Positions 1-10,603 of a stretch of DNA of 64,000 nt are shown piece after piece. Below the pieces are notes generated by a model. It did no database searches and was not told where the DNA came from. It was given only the letters and a program-made list of their open reading frames with translations. The DNA comes from Sclerodactyla briareus (taxonomy: Eukaryota > Echinodermata > Holothuroidea > Dendrochirotida > Sclerodactylidae), in assembly GCA_026419785.1 (NCBI GenBank), contig JAODTK010005864.1:70001-134000 (forward strand). The letters are read 5' to 3'. Made by a program: the position numbers and the translations under genes. How positions within the stretch are numbered: the first letter of the stretch is position 1; each line of letters starts with the position of its first letter.

Positions 1-737
1 CATTCTAGACAGCAATGAATTATCCTTGCTACATAGGTGAATGGCAATGTATTTATCTTACTATGTGGGTAGACAGAAATTAATTATTTTTGCTACATGG
101 GTAAATTGTAATGGAATTCCCTTGCTACGTGGGTAGAAGGCAATTATTTATTCTTGCTAGGTGGGTAAACAGGGATGAATTATTGTTTGTTAGTAGGTAG
201 ACAGCAATGTATTATTCTCACTTTTTTTGTAGATGGCAATGAATTATCCTTGCTATGTGGTTTATAGAAGGCAATGGGTTATCCTTGCTAAGTGGGTAGA
301 CAGCAATGTACTATCCTTGCTATGTGGGTAGATGGCAATGAATTATTTTTGCCATGAGGGTAGATGGCAACAACTTATTCTTGCTAGGTGGGACGATATC
401 AATGACTTTTCCTTGCTAGGTGTGAAGATGGCAATGAATTATCCTTGCTACATAGGTGAATGGCAATGTATTTATCTTGCTATGTGGGTAGACTGTAATG
501 GAATTCCCTTGCTATGTGGGTAGATGGCAATGAATTATCCTTGCTATGTGGGTAGATGGCAATGAATTATCCTTGCTATGTGGGTAGATGGCAATGAATT
601 ATCCTTGCTATGTGGGTAGACAGGAATGAAATATCCTTGCTATGTGGGTAGATGGCAATGAATTATCCTTGCTACGTGGGTAGACGACAATGCATTATTC
701 TTGCTACGTGGGTAGATAGCAATGAATTATCCTTGCT
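1..737. repeat. ~32-bp minisatellite array
   Basis: About 23 head-to-tail units built on the core TATCCTTGCTATGTGGGTAG followed by a variable A/G/C-rich tail that usually contains GGCAATGAAT. Units near the left edge are more diverged; those from about 520 to 720 are nearly identical, which suggests recent local expansion. The array touches the window edge, so its full length is unknown. It lies upstream of the first visible cadherin exon and is probably intronic. An open frame at 332-523 is a by-product of the repeat. Confidence 0.93.
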
Positions 738-1301
738 GACCTAAGTCAGAAGAATCAATGCAGTCATGTCAGTATGGGTGTGTGAATGAAATCCTCGTAA
801 ACATGTTGAGTCCACAACGATTCGTCTGATCAAGCTGAAATTTGCTGTTTTGCTCTCTTATGGGGAGGACAAAACCGTATTGTATTTGGTGTAGAATGGG
901 GCCATTTCTGATAAAAAGTATATTTTCGTGAAAAATCAATACTTTGGCCAAAATCAGCTTGTAACAGGTCTGGAATCAGCATTTGCTATGATAAATTTGG
1001 CATATGTACCTCTCCAGCCATCATCAGTACTGTTGATTGGCTGCCACTTGAATGCGTCATTTCAAGCAACTATATATATGTACATATGTACCAACGGGTT
1101 TCACCTCCATACCCCCTACAGAGGAGCATGATGATTTTGGAACACGGGCGGAACCCCCTCGTCACCCCCTCCTTGCTCTCTTAGTGGCCAAACTATCCCA
1201 ATCTTGAACATTGTACATCACCTGACTTTCCAAGCCTAAGAATAATTTTTTTCTTCACTGGGTTTGTAGTCCCTTAAAGTTACTCTGTGCTTTTCATACA
1301 G

Positions 1302-1535
1302 GCTACTGGTATCTGGATCGGTTGATGGCACACTCTACACAGCTGAATCCCTGGGGCACTCTGCTGGCACGTACACTTTGGAGATAGAGGCATATGACCT
1401 TGGCACGCCGCCGCAGCGCTCGGAGCCAAAAGAAATGACGATCAACGTGAGAGATGTGAATGACGTCGCCCCGATCTTCATCTATCCGAAGGTCTACGAG
1501 GATTCAGACGAGCTCACGATATATACATGGATGAG
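1302..1535 (+). CDS. Cadherin exon: C-terminal half of an EC repeat plus Ca2+-binding linker
   Basis: An internal exon of a large cadherin, a calcium-dependent adhesion receptor whose extracellular repeats act outside the cell. It starts after a TTTTCATACAG acceptor and ends before GTACAT, giving 234 bp with phase 2 at both ends and no internal stop. The translation carries family hallmarks in order: a GxLYTAESLG segment, the strand YTLEIEAYDLGTPP, an IxVRDVNDVAPIF linker corresponding to the canonical DxNDNxPxF calcium motif, and the start of the next repeat (YPKVYEDSDE). The first base completes a codon from an upstream exon, so the gene extends beyond the left edge. This is the cleanest cadherin exon in the window. 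It identifies the superfamily; the orthologue is inferred from exons further right. Confidence 0.88.
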
Positions 1536-1759
1536 GTACATGTCCAGCCAACAAAGATATGTATGAGAAATGTGACATTGATCTTTAGTTTGGGCAGTTT
1601 GATGGTTCAGGGTTGTCCGTCTGTCTTTTCTTTTCATGTGACAATGGAGAATGTGCCTGGACTATTGTGTGATGGGTTACAGTGTCTGTTATGACTGGCT
1701 CTATTGTGCTTCCATTCTTGCTATTCTCCAGTGAGCCGTAATATGCTAATTCAGTGATC

Positions 1760-2070
1760 TAATTTGCATGATTTAGGTTTGTCAGTTTCCCACAAAACTT
1801 GGTGAATGTGGTCTACCTTCAGTTCCAAAAATCTTAACAAGATTTGGGGTAACTGGATGTCACTCAATATGTTTTATTCTCATAATTATGTGAAATCTTG
1901 AAGTTCGTAGGATTTTCATGAAACCTGGTGGGTGGGATTTAACCTTTAGTTCAGGAATTTTCAAACATACATACATGTTAACTGGAGGTCATTCAACATG
2001 TCTAATTGCATAGTTCATGCACAATTTTGAAGTTGTCAGATTTTGTTTATGAAACTTGAATTTCACAATG
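1760..2070. repeat. Diverged ~145-bp intronic repeat, about 2 units
   Basis: Two imperfect units share the phrases TGAAACTTGGTG (or AACCTGGTG), a GGTCTACCTTCAGTTC-like segment and GGAGGTCATTCAACATGTCTA. The same family recurs at 42.5-42.66 and 43.05-43.46 kb, so it is dispersed, or was spread within this gene. No coding capacity is seen. It fills most of the intron between the first two cadherin exons. Confidence 0.7.
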
Positions 2071-2303
2071 TCATGTGTGAAAACACATGTGAGATGACAT
2101 ATGATATAATATGGATATGATGAGGTGTTAGTTGTTTACACTAACCATACTCCCTGCTCCTAATCCCAGCCATGACAAAGAATGACATTGATACAATGCG
2201 GACCACAAGCTGACCAGAAAATACCTTCCATGCCGTGCGTATCGGCTTCACACCTGATCATGGTGATAAAACATACAAAGGTTTTTGTACCCTTACTATC
2301 CAG

Positions 2304-2502
2304 GGTTACAATGATACGGAGACGCCCTCTTCTCGGGAGATGCCAACGGACACGGACACCGGCGAAAATGGGGCAATTTCGTATAGCTTTGTGGAGGTGG
2401 ATGGCGGGGATGAGGACTGGCGCAACTTCATGGTCTCTAACCTCTCGGGAGAGGTCTACTACATTGGCCCACCCACGGACTGGTACTGAACGCATATACA
2501 GG
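2304..2502 (+). CDS. Cadherin exon: N-terminal half of an EC repeat
   Basis: Encodes the first half of a cadherin repeat. The stretch ATDTDTGENGAISYSF-like (here PTDTDTGENGAISYSF) matches the typical xxDxDxGxNGxIxYS motif, in which Asp/Asn bind calcium. It is followed by NFMVSNLSGEVYYIG, corresponding to the F-x-I-x-x-x-x-G-x-I strand. The acceptor TACTATCCAG precedes 2304 and the donor is GGTGAGT at 2503. Near the end the frame meets TGA at 2487 and only continues by a one-base shift, so a sequencing indel is likely. The frame is open upstream to about 2217, so the start could be further left; I chose 2304 because an acceptor sits there. The matching second half of this repeat is not found before 6976 and may be lost or unrecognised. 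Confidence 0.72.
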
Positions 2503-3165
2503 GTGAGTTGCATGATCAGATTTGGAGCATTGATTGGATCATTGGCAGGGAAATATTGCATGCTGGGATTACAGTATTATTACATTTACAGAGTGAGTTG
2601 CATGATCAGATTTGGAGCATTGATGGATCATTGGCAGGGAAATATTGCATGCTGGGATTACATCAGTATTATTACATTTACAGAGTGAGTTGCATGATCA
2701 GATTTGGAGCATTGATTGGATCATTGGCAGGGAAATATTGCATGCTGAGATTACAGTATTATTACATTACAGAGTGAGTTGCATGATCAGATTTGGAGCA
2801 TTGATTGGATCATTGGCAGGGAAATATTGCATGCTGGGATTACAGTATCATTACATTTACAGAGTGAGTTGCATGATCAGATTTGGAGCATTGATTGGAT
2901 CATTGGCAGGGAAATATTGCATGCTGGGATTACAGTATCATTACATTTACAGAGTGAGTTGCATGATCAGATTGGAGCATTGATGGATCATTGGCAGGGA
3001 AAAATTGCATGCTGGGATTACAGTATCATTACATTTACAGAGTGAGTTGCATGATCAGATTTGGAGTACAACTGGAACATTTACAGGATGAGTTAGTTGC
3101 ATGATGGGAGTGGAATATTGATTAGAACATTTACAGGGTAGTTGCATGATCAGAGTTTGAGTTAG
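2501..3165. repeat. 90-bp minisatellite beginning at the cadherin splice donor
   Basis: Six well-preserved units begin at 2501, 2591, 2683, 2772, 2862 and 2952 (88-92 bp each), followed by diverged units from 3040 to about 3165. Each starts with a GAGTGAGTTGCATGATCAG-like segment and ends in ATTACATTTACA. The first unit starts with the functional donor of the preceding cadherin exon (GGGTGAGTTG). Later units have GAGTGAGT at that place, so each copy carries a donor-like site just after an ATTTACAG acceptor-like site. Frames open across several units are repeat artefacts, not genes. Confidence 0.92.
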
Positions 3166-3252
3166 GAAATAATGAACAGATACGAGGGGTGACTATGGGG
3201 CGCAGCAACAGGGGAAAGTACTCCTCATTCCTTGGGTCTTACATCATACACG

Positions 3253-3623
3253 GTGCTCCAGATGTGAGGCTTATCCAGTGCCCCATAACCAGGAAAGAAG
3301 GGTGTGGCTTAGGTAAAGTAAATGGTTTTGACAACCTCACTTCGCAGCACCCTTGGTCACTGCTGGCAGGATTGTGTTTCAAATGCCAGGTTTGGGGAGG
3401 AGGGGATGGTGGAGGAGCAGTGGGCCTATGCGGCTGGGCTCCAGATGTGGGGCTTGTCCAGTGCCCCGTAACCAAGAAAGAAGGGTGTGGCTTAGGTAAA
3501 GTAAATGGTTTTGACAACCTCACTTCGCAGCACCCTGGTCACTGTGGCAGGATTGTGTTTCCAATGCCAGGCTTAGGGAGGAGGGGATGGTGGAGGAGCA
3601 GTGGGCCTATGCGGCTGGGTGCC
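3253..3623. repeat. Two-copy tandem duplication, 183-bp unit
   Basis: Copy 1 begins with GTGCTCCAGATGTGAGGC near 3253 and copy 2 with GGGCTCCAGATGTGGGGC near 3436. Both contain the CCAGTGCCCC, GGGTGTGGCTTAGGTAAAGT and GGTTTTGACAACCTCACTTC phrases and finish with GGCCTATGCGGCTGGG. Identity is high, with a few single-base differences. Open frames on both strands (3189-3647 plus, 3239-3523 minus) span both copies, but they repeat themselves and show no protein family features. Confidence 0.88.
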
Positions 3624-3649
3624 TTACTGGCATTTTTTCTAGAGTGATT

Positions 3650-4690
3650 GAGTGAGTGAGTTGAGATCATTCGCGGTGGTTTCTTCTCCATTTTTCGGGC
3701 GTGTCCAACCTATCTTCCTTTAACTGTTCAAAACATCGGGTAATGCGTGGTCATAACTGCAAATCGAGTCATGTTATACAATATGTTAAAATTTGGCCAT
3801 ATCTTTGGAAGGTTGCCATTACTTCAATTTGATCCACCACTGTTTCATTACAACAGTCACAAATGTAAACAAAAATGCACATGTGCTTACATAAGAATGA
3901 ATATGGTGAACTACAAACACAGTGTATAAAAAAAAAAAAAAAAAAAAAAAAAAATTACTAGCCCTCTCCACTGAGTGATCAAAGCACTTCACAGGTGAAC
4001 CCCGATCATGGGAACCAGTATGCACTCTAACAGTCCAGAGTGTAAGTTGCTGTCCCTCCAACTACACCGATGGTATCCTGGTTCCTCACAGGTCCCCACC
4101 CTTACAAAAGACTCTGACGAAAAACATGGGTGTCGCCAGGGGCGTCACAGCAAAGACAGGGTTGTTCACCCTTGATCAGGGTAGTAGTGAAACAGGGGGT
4201 GTTACCCATGAAAACCCTGCATACAACCCTGGACATGGTTGTCAACCGAGAGTCTCAGCGGTTTGTTGTCCCATGTCCAGACATGGTCAAGGCAGTGGTT
4301 AAGCAGGGCGAGACTTTGGCACCCCACTCAGTAGTTTTTTCACCCACGTCAGTTCATGTCATAGACCCTGTCATAGCACCTGCCACATTTCATAGATTTC
4401 AAGAAATAAACGGGTTGGCTGGTTGACAGTGACATGGTTTGACCCAAGTGACATGGGTGTCATGTCAGGCCTGACCATGTGACAGACCATGCCTTGCCCT
4501 TGTCATCAACCCTGCCAAGCCTTTGTTTGTGGTGTCTGACACAGACAGCAATAGAGACAAAGTGTCTTGCTCAAGGACACTCTGGCAAAGCTCATCTGTG
4601 TGTAGTGGAATTTCAAATCCTCAACCTGTTAATATGTAGCCTAGAGGTCTGCTGACTCCCGTATTACTGAAACTATTTGTCGCCCTCTTT
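3650..4690. other. Intronic sequence without recognisable gene
   Basis: Contains a 25-base A tract at about 3929-3953 and CATG-rich sequence around 4430-4500. A 98-codon open frame at 4130-4426 has no recognisable motif and no splice context. I see nothing else to annotate. Confidence 0.5.
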
Positions 4691-4701
4691 GTCCATGCTG
4701 T

Positions 4702-4830
4702 CGCAGCTCACACTCGAAGCACTAAACTACCAGTCCGAGATAGATGCGTCTCTCCTGTTTGTCAACTTTGAGGTTCACGTCATGATACGATTCGACAACA
4801 CGCTTTACTTTGGGGATCCGTAGTTTACCA
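4702..4830 (+). CDS. Possible unassigned coding segment in cadherin intron
   Basis: Following a GTCGCAG acceptor-like site, the frame reads LTLEALNYQSEIDASLLFVN and continues FEVHVMIRFDNTLYFGDP before a TAG. The alternating hydrophobic pattern and the FDNTLYF phrase, which might be a decayed NDNxPxF linker, make it a candidate for the missing second half of the EC repeat begun at 2304. The order and strand are right for that role. No convincing donor follows, and the calcium-binding residues are not clearly conserved. Treat this as a lead, not a gene call. Confidence 0.22.
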
Positions 4831-4929
4831 ACTTGTTTGTTCTTCTTCCAGTTACGGAGCTATGATCAATAACATACGCTCTGGAGTAATAACCTGGTAA
4901 TGGGAGCAAGCGACATGTAAACTGTAATT

Positions 4930-6180
4930 CAATCCACTTCAGGATGGCCAGTTGAGAAGATATATTAACACGTGGCCATAGATTAGTCGAGAGGATCTAC
5001 CAAAGGCAAGCAGTCAGAGTAAGATCGCTCAACGACAAGAGACATGTCAACTTAACTTCCTAGGTCTTCAGTTATAGCCAGTTGAGAAGAGATATTAACT
5101 TGTCGCCTCTATAGTCGATGAGATATACTAGCAAGCAGTTAAGATCGCTTAAGACAAAGAGAGAGACATGTAAACTTAACTCCCCAGGTCTTCAGTTATA
5201 GCCAGTTGGCAAGGAATATTTAACAGTGCCATCTGATAGTCGATGAGATATACCTAAGCAAACAGTAAGATCGCTTTGAAGACAAAGAGACATGTTAAAC
5301 TTAACCTCCCAGTATTCAGTTATAGCAGTTGGAAGAGAATTTAAAATCGTGCCATCTATAGTCGATGAGTGAGATCTACTAAGCAAGCAGAAGACGCTGT
5401 CTTAAAGACAAAGAATGTGACATGTCAACTTAACTTCCCAGGTCTTCAGTTATAAGCCAGTGAGAAGATATATTAACAGTGCAATCTATAGTCGATTAGA
5501 ATCTACCTAAGCAACAGCCAAGATCGCTTTTAAAGACGAGAAGAGAAGAGACAGGTAAACTTAACTTCCCAGGTCTTCAGTTATAAGCCAGTTGAGAAAA
5601 TATATTTAACATGTGCCATCTCTAGTCGATGAGATCTACCTAAGCAGCAGTAAGATCGCTTTAAAGACCAAGAGAAATGTCAACTTAACCTTCCCAGTCT
5701 TCAGTTATAGGCAGTTTGAGAAGTATATTTAAACATTGTCAATATATAGTCGATGAGGATCTACTATTAAGCAAGCAGTAGATCGATTTTAGACAACGAG
5801 CATGTCAACTTACTTAAATTCCCAGGTCTCGTTATAGCCAGTTGAGAAGATATTTAAACAGGTGCTCTATAGTCGATGAGATCTACTATTAAGCAAGCAG
5901 TACAAATCGACTTTTAAAGAAAGAAACATGTCAACTTAACTTCCCAGGTCTTCAGTTATAGCCATGTTGAGAAGATATATTTAACATGTTCCATCTATAG
6001 TGATGAGACCTACCTAGCAAGCAGTAAGACTCCTTTAAAGACCATGAGGACTTTGAAGTAAACTTAACTTCACAGGTCTCAGTATAGCCTATGAAAGGAT
6101 ATATTTAATACTGATATGTACCATCTATAGTGACGAGATCTACCTAAGCAAGCAGTAGTAAGATTGCTCTAAGGTGCAAT
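4930..6180. repeat. ~125-bp satellite-like array, about 10 units
   Basis: Each unit contains, in order, AACTTCCCAGGTCTTCAGTT, ATAGCCAGTTGAGAAGATAT, ATAGTCGATGAGATCTACC, AAGCAAGCAGTAAGATCGCT and AAAGACAAAGAGACATGTCA. The phrase GTCTTCAGTTAT recurs near 5068, 5193, 5446, 5575, 5698, 5949 and intermediate degraded positions. Most differences between units are one-base insertions or deletions, often in short homopolymers, rather than substitutions. That fits uncorrected long-read error or rapid slippage. Confidence 0.92.
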
Positions 6181-6184
6181 GGTC

Positions 6185-6970
6185 ACGAAAAAACAACTTT
6201 TCATAATTGGTTGGGAAAAATTTGTTTTTTATTCGAAAGATACAATTGTCATTTAAATTGCAAAAACTGACTTCAAAGTCAGTGGTAAAAAAAGGAATAT
6301 GTTTACCTGTACAGAGGGCCCAGATCGTGAGCACATGGGGACCTTCCTGCCAGATTATACCATGAACTTTCGTATCCAACATGCCCCATGTCCAAAAAAT
6401 TGTTGAACATAGCCAACGCACAAAATCAAGCACTGACGCGAAGAATATATGCGTGTTCCGAATCTGGCCGCGTGCATCCTAAAGTAGTACGAGAATCTGT
6501 ACAGGAAAACGACGAACACACTCACGAGTCTGTTTCTCTGAACAGGTGGTTTTGCGACGACGTGTGTTTAGCACGTGAATGATGAGGTTTTCTAGAATAC
6601 TGTATGTGCTGTGTTCTGGCCAGTGCATTATTCATAAACTACTTCGGCCAGTAAAAAGCAGTACATACCATAAATCAAATTGATGTTTTGTGGATTGCAA
6701 TAATGTAATGTACAGAGACAGTTTGAATTTGAAGAGAAAATTCACATTTTCGTGACAATTGTAATGTACCTAACTTACACAGGTTCTTCAGTTATTGAAA
6801 AAAAATATTCAATCCCAGATGATACAGCCAGAAATTCTTCGATTTTGCTTCAATTGGTTTACTGAACCGTAGAAATCGAATCAAAATACCAGAATGTTTG
6901 AGCTGTCTTCCCCCGTTGTCATGATTATATCCCCTCCATTGAATCAGTGAGACCCAAATTTGTATCACGG
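6185..6970. other. Intronic sequence without recognisable gene
   Basis: AT-rich intron between the 125-bp array and the next cadherin exon. A minus frame at 6140-6433 and a plus frame at 6388-6582 are open but show no family motif. A TGTATCACGGTACAG acceptor ends the interval. Confidence 0.5.
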
Positions 6971-6975
6971 TACAG

Positions 6976-7102
6976 GACGATCCGATGCGCCCACCCCCAA
7001 CTCAGGACTCTGGAGGAAAGCTGAAAATACAGATGGCGAAATTGGACGGATTACTGCAACGGAGGAGGACAGCAGCCAGACAGTTTACTACTTCATCGTT
7101 GA
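6976..7102 (+). CDS. Cadherin exon: linker and N-terminal part of an EC repeat
   Basis: Bounded by ACGGTACAG and GTAAGT. The frame beginning at 6978 reads SDAPTPNSG, then AENTDGEIGRITATEEDSSQ and TVYYFIV. This matches the opening strands of a cadherin repeat (xENxxxGxIxxIxAxEEDxxxxVxYFI). The DAPT at the start would be the tail of a linker such as ND-N-AP-x. The exon ends with two bases (GA) that, joined to the first base (C) of the exon at 8109, give Asp and keep the frame open. The glutamates ENT and EED are probable calcium ligands. No stop is present in this frame. Confidence 0.8.
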
Positions 7103-7109
7103 GTAAGTT

Positions 7110-8100
7110 TTTCAAAGCTGTGTGGGTAAACCTTTATAGCGCCCTCAGTTGATCCGTGATAGACCGTCATACCTTGTCGTCTTCAATGTGTTTCATATAT
7201 TATCAATACGTCAGTAATATGACAGTGATTAAGGAGCATGTCAAGGGGAAGGTGAGCGTAGTTTGACATAAAAGACATATGTTTGAGCCCTTCATGAAAG
7301 ATTGTCACATTCTGTCTATAGAAAGAATATGCAGCCGGCTGGCTGGAAATATGTCTTTGTCCAAGTTACAAGTGTGGGCACCTTCACTGGGAAGTTAGAG
7401 CCATATTTGGTGGTGCAGCTCTGCGTTATGAAAAATATTCATAGGCGGGGTCTTGTCCAGGGGGGGAAAATTAACACAACAGCTGAGTGTGACGTATGGA
7501 GTTTTTTCACAGAATTTGAAGTTGTGTTATAATTAGCCTAACTTCCAGGCTGCCATTTTCTTTTCTTTTGTGGACGCTTCAAAGCATAAGAAGGCAGTCG
7601 GGAATGGAGCGTTCCGTTAAGTGCCAATTTATGGTAACTAAATTATGCTGGAACCAAGGTATCACGTCACTGTTACGCTTGTGAACCTATTGTTGCATGA
7701 GCAGCATTTACTTCCCAATATGGGCGCAAACTGCCTTTTGAAGAAGTCATGGGAGGGCTTGAAAGTGCTTGGGGGTCAAAAAACACTTTACCGGATATCA
7801 ACCTTTACAGACAGTTTATCCTCAATGTTCCATGCTGGCATGGGTTAGGCGGAGGTCTCCGACGGCAGCCTGCTTCCACTCTACTCTATTCTGTGCAAAG
7901 CATGGTCTCTCCACTGACTGCAAGTCACTACGATCACATCATCCCAGGTCTTCTGGGGCGTACGCCACGCCGGCCAGTCACCTTAATCCGAGACTTCTAC
8001 CCAGTATACCCTGCATTCTGTGACATGGCCAAAACCACCGCAATCTTTTTTTTTTTTTTACAATCTGAAACACTGCTAATTTAGCAAAGACACAAACGAT
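7110..8100. other. Intron between cadherin exons
   Basis: No supported gene. Open frames at 7302-7532, 7645-7848 and 7749-8084 overlap one another, have no acceptor/donor pair in the right phase and no cadherin features. A T tract lies at about 8046-8059. Confidence 0.45.
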
Positions 8101-8108
8101 CTCTCCAG

Positions 8109-8154
8109 CTCATCAGAAGGATTTGTTGTGGAAAGTGGGATTTACTGCATCGAG
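8109..8154 (+). CDS. Short cadherin exon: middle of an EC repeat
   Basis: A 46-bp exon between ATCTCTCCAG and GTGAGT. It begins with one base completing the codon left by the exon at 6976-7102 and then reads SSEGFVVESGIYCIE, ending exactly on a codon (phase 0). Joined, the two give VYYFIVDSSEGFVVESGIYC. This fits the EC pattern of a mid-repeat phenylalanine strand followed by a G-x-I/Y strand before the LDxE loop. The next exon (10345) starts in phase 0, as required. An alternative acceptor is CATCAG at 8116. The exon is too short to identify alone; phase agreement on both sides supports it. Confidence 0.62.
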
Positions 8155-8159
8155 GTGAG

Positions 8160-9370
8160 TGAGGCGGACTTTCTACGAACCGGAGTTACCCTTCCTAAGT
8201 TCAACCCAAGGAAAGGTCAGTTCAAGGCGGACATAGCCTTGACCAAACCAAGGACAGTGGGATTGGGAAATATTTGTGCACACCCGACATATGGTAGAAT
8301 GCAACCGAGGCTAACAGGCTTAACTACCCAAAAGATACCCAACGAAAGGGGGGTGGGGGGTTTTATATCAGAGTGACCTTCTCCCAGATGGGTTGCCTTC
8401 ACAACGGCTAAGGGCCCCATCTGCCCCATAATGGAATGAACAAAATTGCCAACTATTCAGTTATTATGATATTAAGAGCAGAAAAGATCCAAGAACACCA
8501 GAAGTTGTTCCCATGCGGGCACATTAATAACAGCATTTGTGCCCTCGCTCCTTTTCATTTTAATTTTATAAAATGACAATTGTGGGTAGTGCTAGTTGTC
8601 ACAGGGGTTAATTTAACAAAACAGTAAAGCAGATTTGAAAAGATAATGAGAAGTCTCGAAAATATTACAAAAGTAGCACCCCACAAAAAAAAAAAAAAGT
8701 GGTGATTTGTGGTTACGGATGATTGAGCTCAGTCTTTGTATATAGGTTTTCCATAATGGGGATGCCAAACGCATTGTTTTAAGGTAGGTCTAAGGTTCTC
8801 AACAGAGGTGAGGGTCTGAAATCTTGTGAACATGATGAGTCACGCATGCTGAAATTTAGTTTACAGCTTTTAAGGTGAGAGTAAAATGACCCTGATTGTT
8901 TGTGTCAGATTGGGGGGATTTTTATTTTGAAAGAAAAATGGAAAAAATATTTATAAATCTCATTTATTCAACTTACCCCCACATGGACTATACACCCACC
9001 CAAATGCCACGGCAAGCTTATGGCAATTACACAAATGCGGGTGGCCACCCCATCACCCTTCTCTTTTTGCCATGCAAGTTGTCTAGTTCGTCAGGTTTTT
9101 GGCTCTAAGATTCTCGTCCAATATAGGTTTTGGTAGGTATTGCTGGCTTGTCTAGCATCTGTACGTTCATTCGCTGGAATTTTTAGCGTTTTTACGGCCT
9201 TCGATCAAGATATGTTAACTTGCTGAGAGTTTTGAGAGGTTTTTATTCTCTCTCTACCGCTGTCCTGCGCGAGCATTAGCCTAGGCTTCTACCTCGCTGT
9301 AGTGTTTAGCGTTGCTGCAGCAGCTAACACTTCCGCGATACTGGACTAGCGCCTTACCACGGGTGTTTTT
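8160..9370. other. Intron, no gene recognised
   Basis: Contains an A tract near 8685-8698 and a pyrimidine-rich stretch at 9395-9460. The 9080-9400 segment differs in texture from its surroundings (CpG-containing, T-rich) and might be the edge of an old mobile element, but no reverse transcriptase or transposase motif is visible in any frame. Confidence 0.4.
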
Positions 9371-9619
9371 GTTTTTCAGGTTTCTTCTGGAGGCCCTACC
9401 CCTAACCCCTTCCCCCCCCGTCCCGCCCTGCCCTGGCCCTTAGGTTTCCCCTTCCCTTTCCCCAGGGTTTTGGGGATCTTCAGGGACGCTGCGGTGTCGG
9501 CCTCGCAGTGGGCGGCGGACATGAGAGGGAGAATTGTCCAAAGGAGGCTCCGCTCGGGGGATTTCAAAACTTTCCCTAACGATCGTGGCCTCATGGCCCA
9601 AAAATTATGGTCCCAAAAC

Positions 9620-9960
9620 CTGCTCTGTTTTGGTGATTTTGGCCAAAATGTTGGCTTATGGCCACAATAACTTCACCCCATCTGGATGAATCAAGATCAT
9701 ACTTGGTTATGTGGGTAGTTTCCCCTAATGATTTTATGAGCCCTATAGTTTGGGATCAGGGCGAAGGTCATCTGAGAAAACGACAGGGGACTGGGAAAAT
9801 GTGAAGAAAAAGGAAATGGTATATTGGGCTAATTGTGCTTGTAATACTCAAGCCCATCTAAATGGATGACTCTTCCGTATGTGGGGCCCCCTAATGAGTA
9901 CATGACCCCGACTATTTGGGGGTCAGGGGAGAACAAACATCAAGGTTAACAAACAATCGG
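9620..9960. repeat. Dispersed copy of the GGTCA-rich ~300-bp repeat family
   Basis: Carries CTTATGGCCACAATAACTTC, then CATACTTGGTTATGTGGGTA, then GAGCCCTATAGTTTGGGATC and GGTCATCTGAG. This is the same order of phrases as the units of the long array at 16.26-19.83 kb. A second, more degraded partial unit follows at about 9840-9930 (AAGCCCATCTAAATGGATGA, then ATGACCCCGACTATTTGGGG). Confidence 0.75.
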
Positions 9961-10344
9961 GAAGCCAAGTATTGCTAAGCCCTTTGGCTTTTTCTTGTTT
10001 CTTTGGAATAGCAAGTGAAAGTAATACTTGGTGAAAGCTCTCTTCAAGAATATTGTCCCAAATATTTATTTGTGCAATCCGGGTTATCTTCAATTGCATT
10101 CTAGGTTTTTCAGCTCAGTCGGTTAATTGTCCATTATTCTGGGATCACTTGTGTGAGCTGACGGTACAATTTTGCGCTCCCCGTCATGACTGGTAATAAC
10201 ATGCTGTAGGCAAATTAACGCTATAGGTCCCAGTCGTGATAATGGTTATTACTCCTAGGGAACGCAGATAAAGGGCAGCAGAGTTTCGTCTCCGTGCTTA
10301 CAGCAAGAGTCTTCAGTTGGGCTGATAGTGAGGTTTTGTTGCAG

Positions 10345-10603
10345 GTCGGCAATGATGAGGGCCGTTTACCCTCAAACAAGACGACTGGCGCTGATCTACA
10401 CGAATACGATTTTGGGCAACCTGGACGGTCCCTCCAGCTACAATCGCCAGTCAAGGCGACCAACGACCCCCGAATTTTGAGACATCTGGCCAAGAGAGAA
10501 GAGAGAGGCCGTCGCCACACCGACCCTCGTTGCTCATCGTGTTCAGCGTTGTGGTGGAGTAATGACAACCCTCCCATCTTCACCGAAAGCCTCTACACAG
10601 CAG
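10345..10603 (+). CDS. Cadherin exon: C-terminal half of an EC repeat with NDNPPIF linker
   Basis: Bounded by TTTTGTTGCAG and GTTGGT. It starts in phase 0, matching the end of the exon at 8109-8154. The 5' part reads VGNDEGRLPSN and later YDFGQPGRSLQL, like the AxDxGxPxRS strand of EC repeats. The 3' part reads SNDNPPIFTESLYTAG, an almost canonical calcium-binding linker (DxNDNxPxF) and the first strand of the next repeat. The stretch between about 10440 and 10550 does not look like cadherin in one frame, so at least one pair of compensating indels is likely. The exon leaves one base (G), which the next exon completes to Gly. A 120-codon minus-strand frame here is its shadow. Confidence 0.82.

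Noticed and set aside
1..737. CRISPR-like array at the left edge
   Set aside because: Units are contiguous tandem copies of a 32-bp sequence without unique spacers, in a genome with spliced genes. It is a minisatellite.
2160..2561. 133-codon minus frame opposite the second cadherin exon
   Set aside because: Shadow of the cadherin exon and the first minisatellite unit; the plus strand carries the recognised motif.
9376..9670. Opposed frames at 9376-9594 (minus) and 9470-9670 (plus) as mobile-element proteins
   Set aside because: Basic, low-complexity peptides only; no zinc knuckle, reverse transcriptase or integrase motif in any frame nearby.
10221..10583. 120-codon minus frame
   Set aside because: Antisense shadow of the cadherin exon at 10345-10603, which has splice sites and an NDNPPIF linker on the plus strand.
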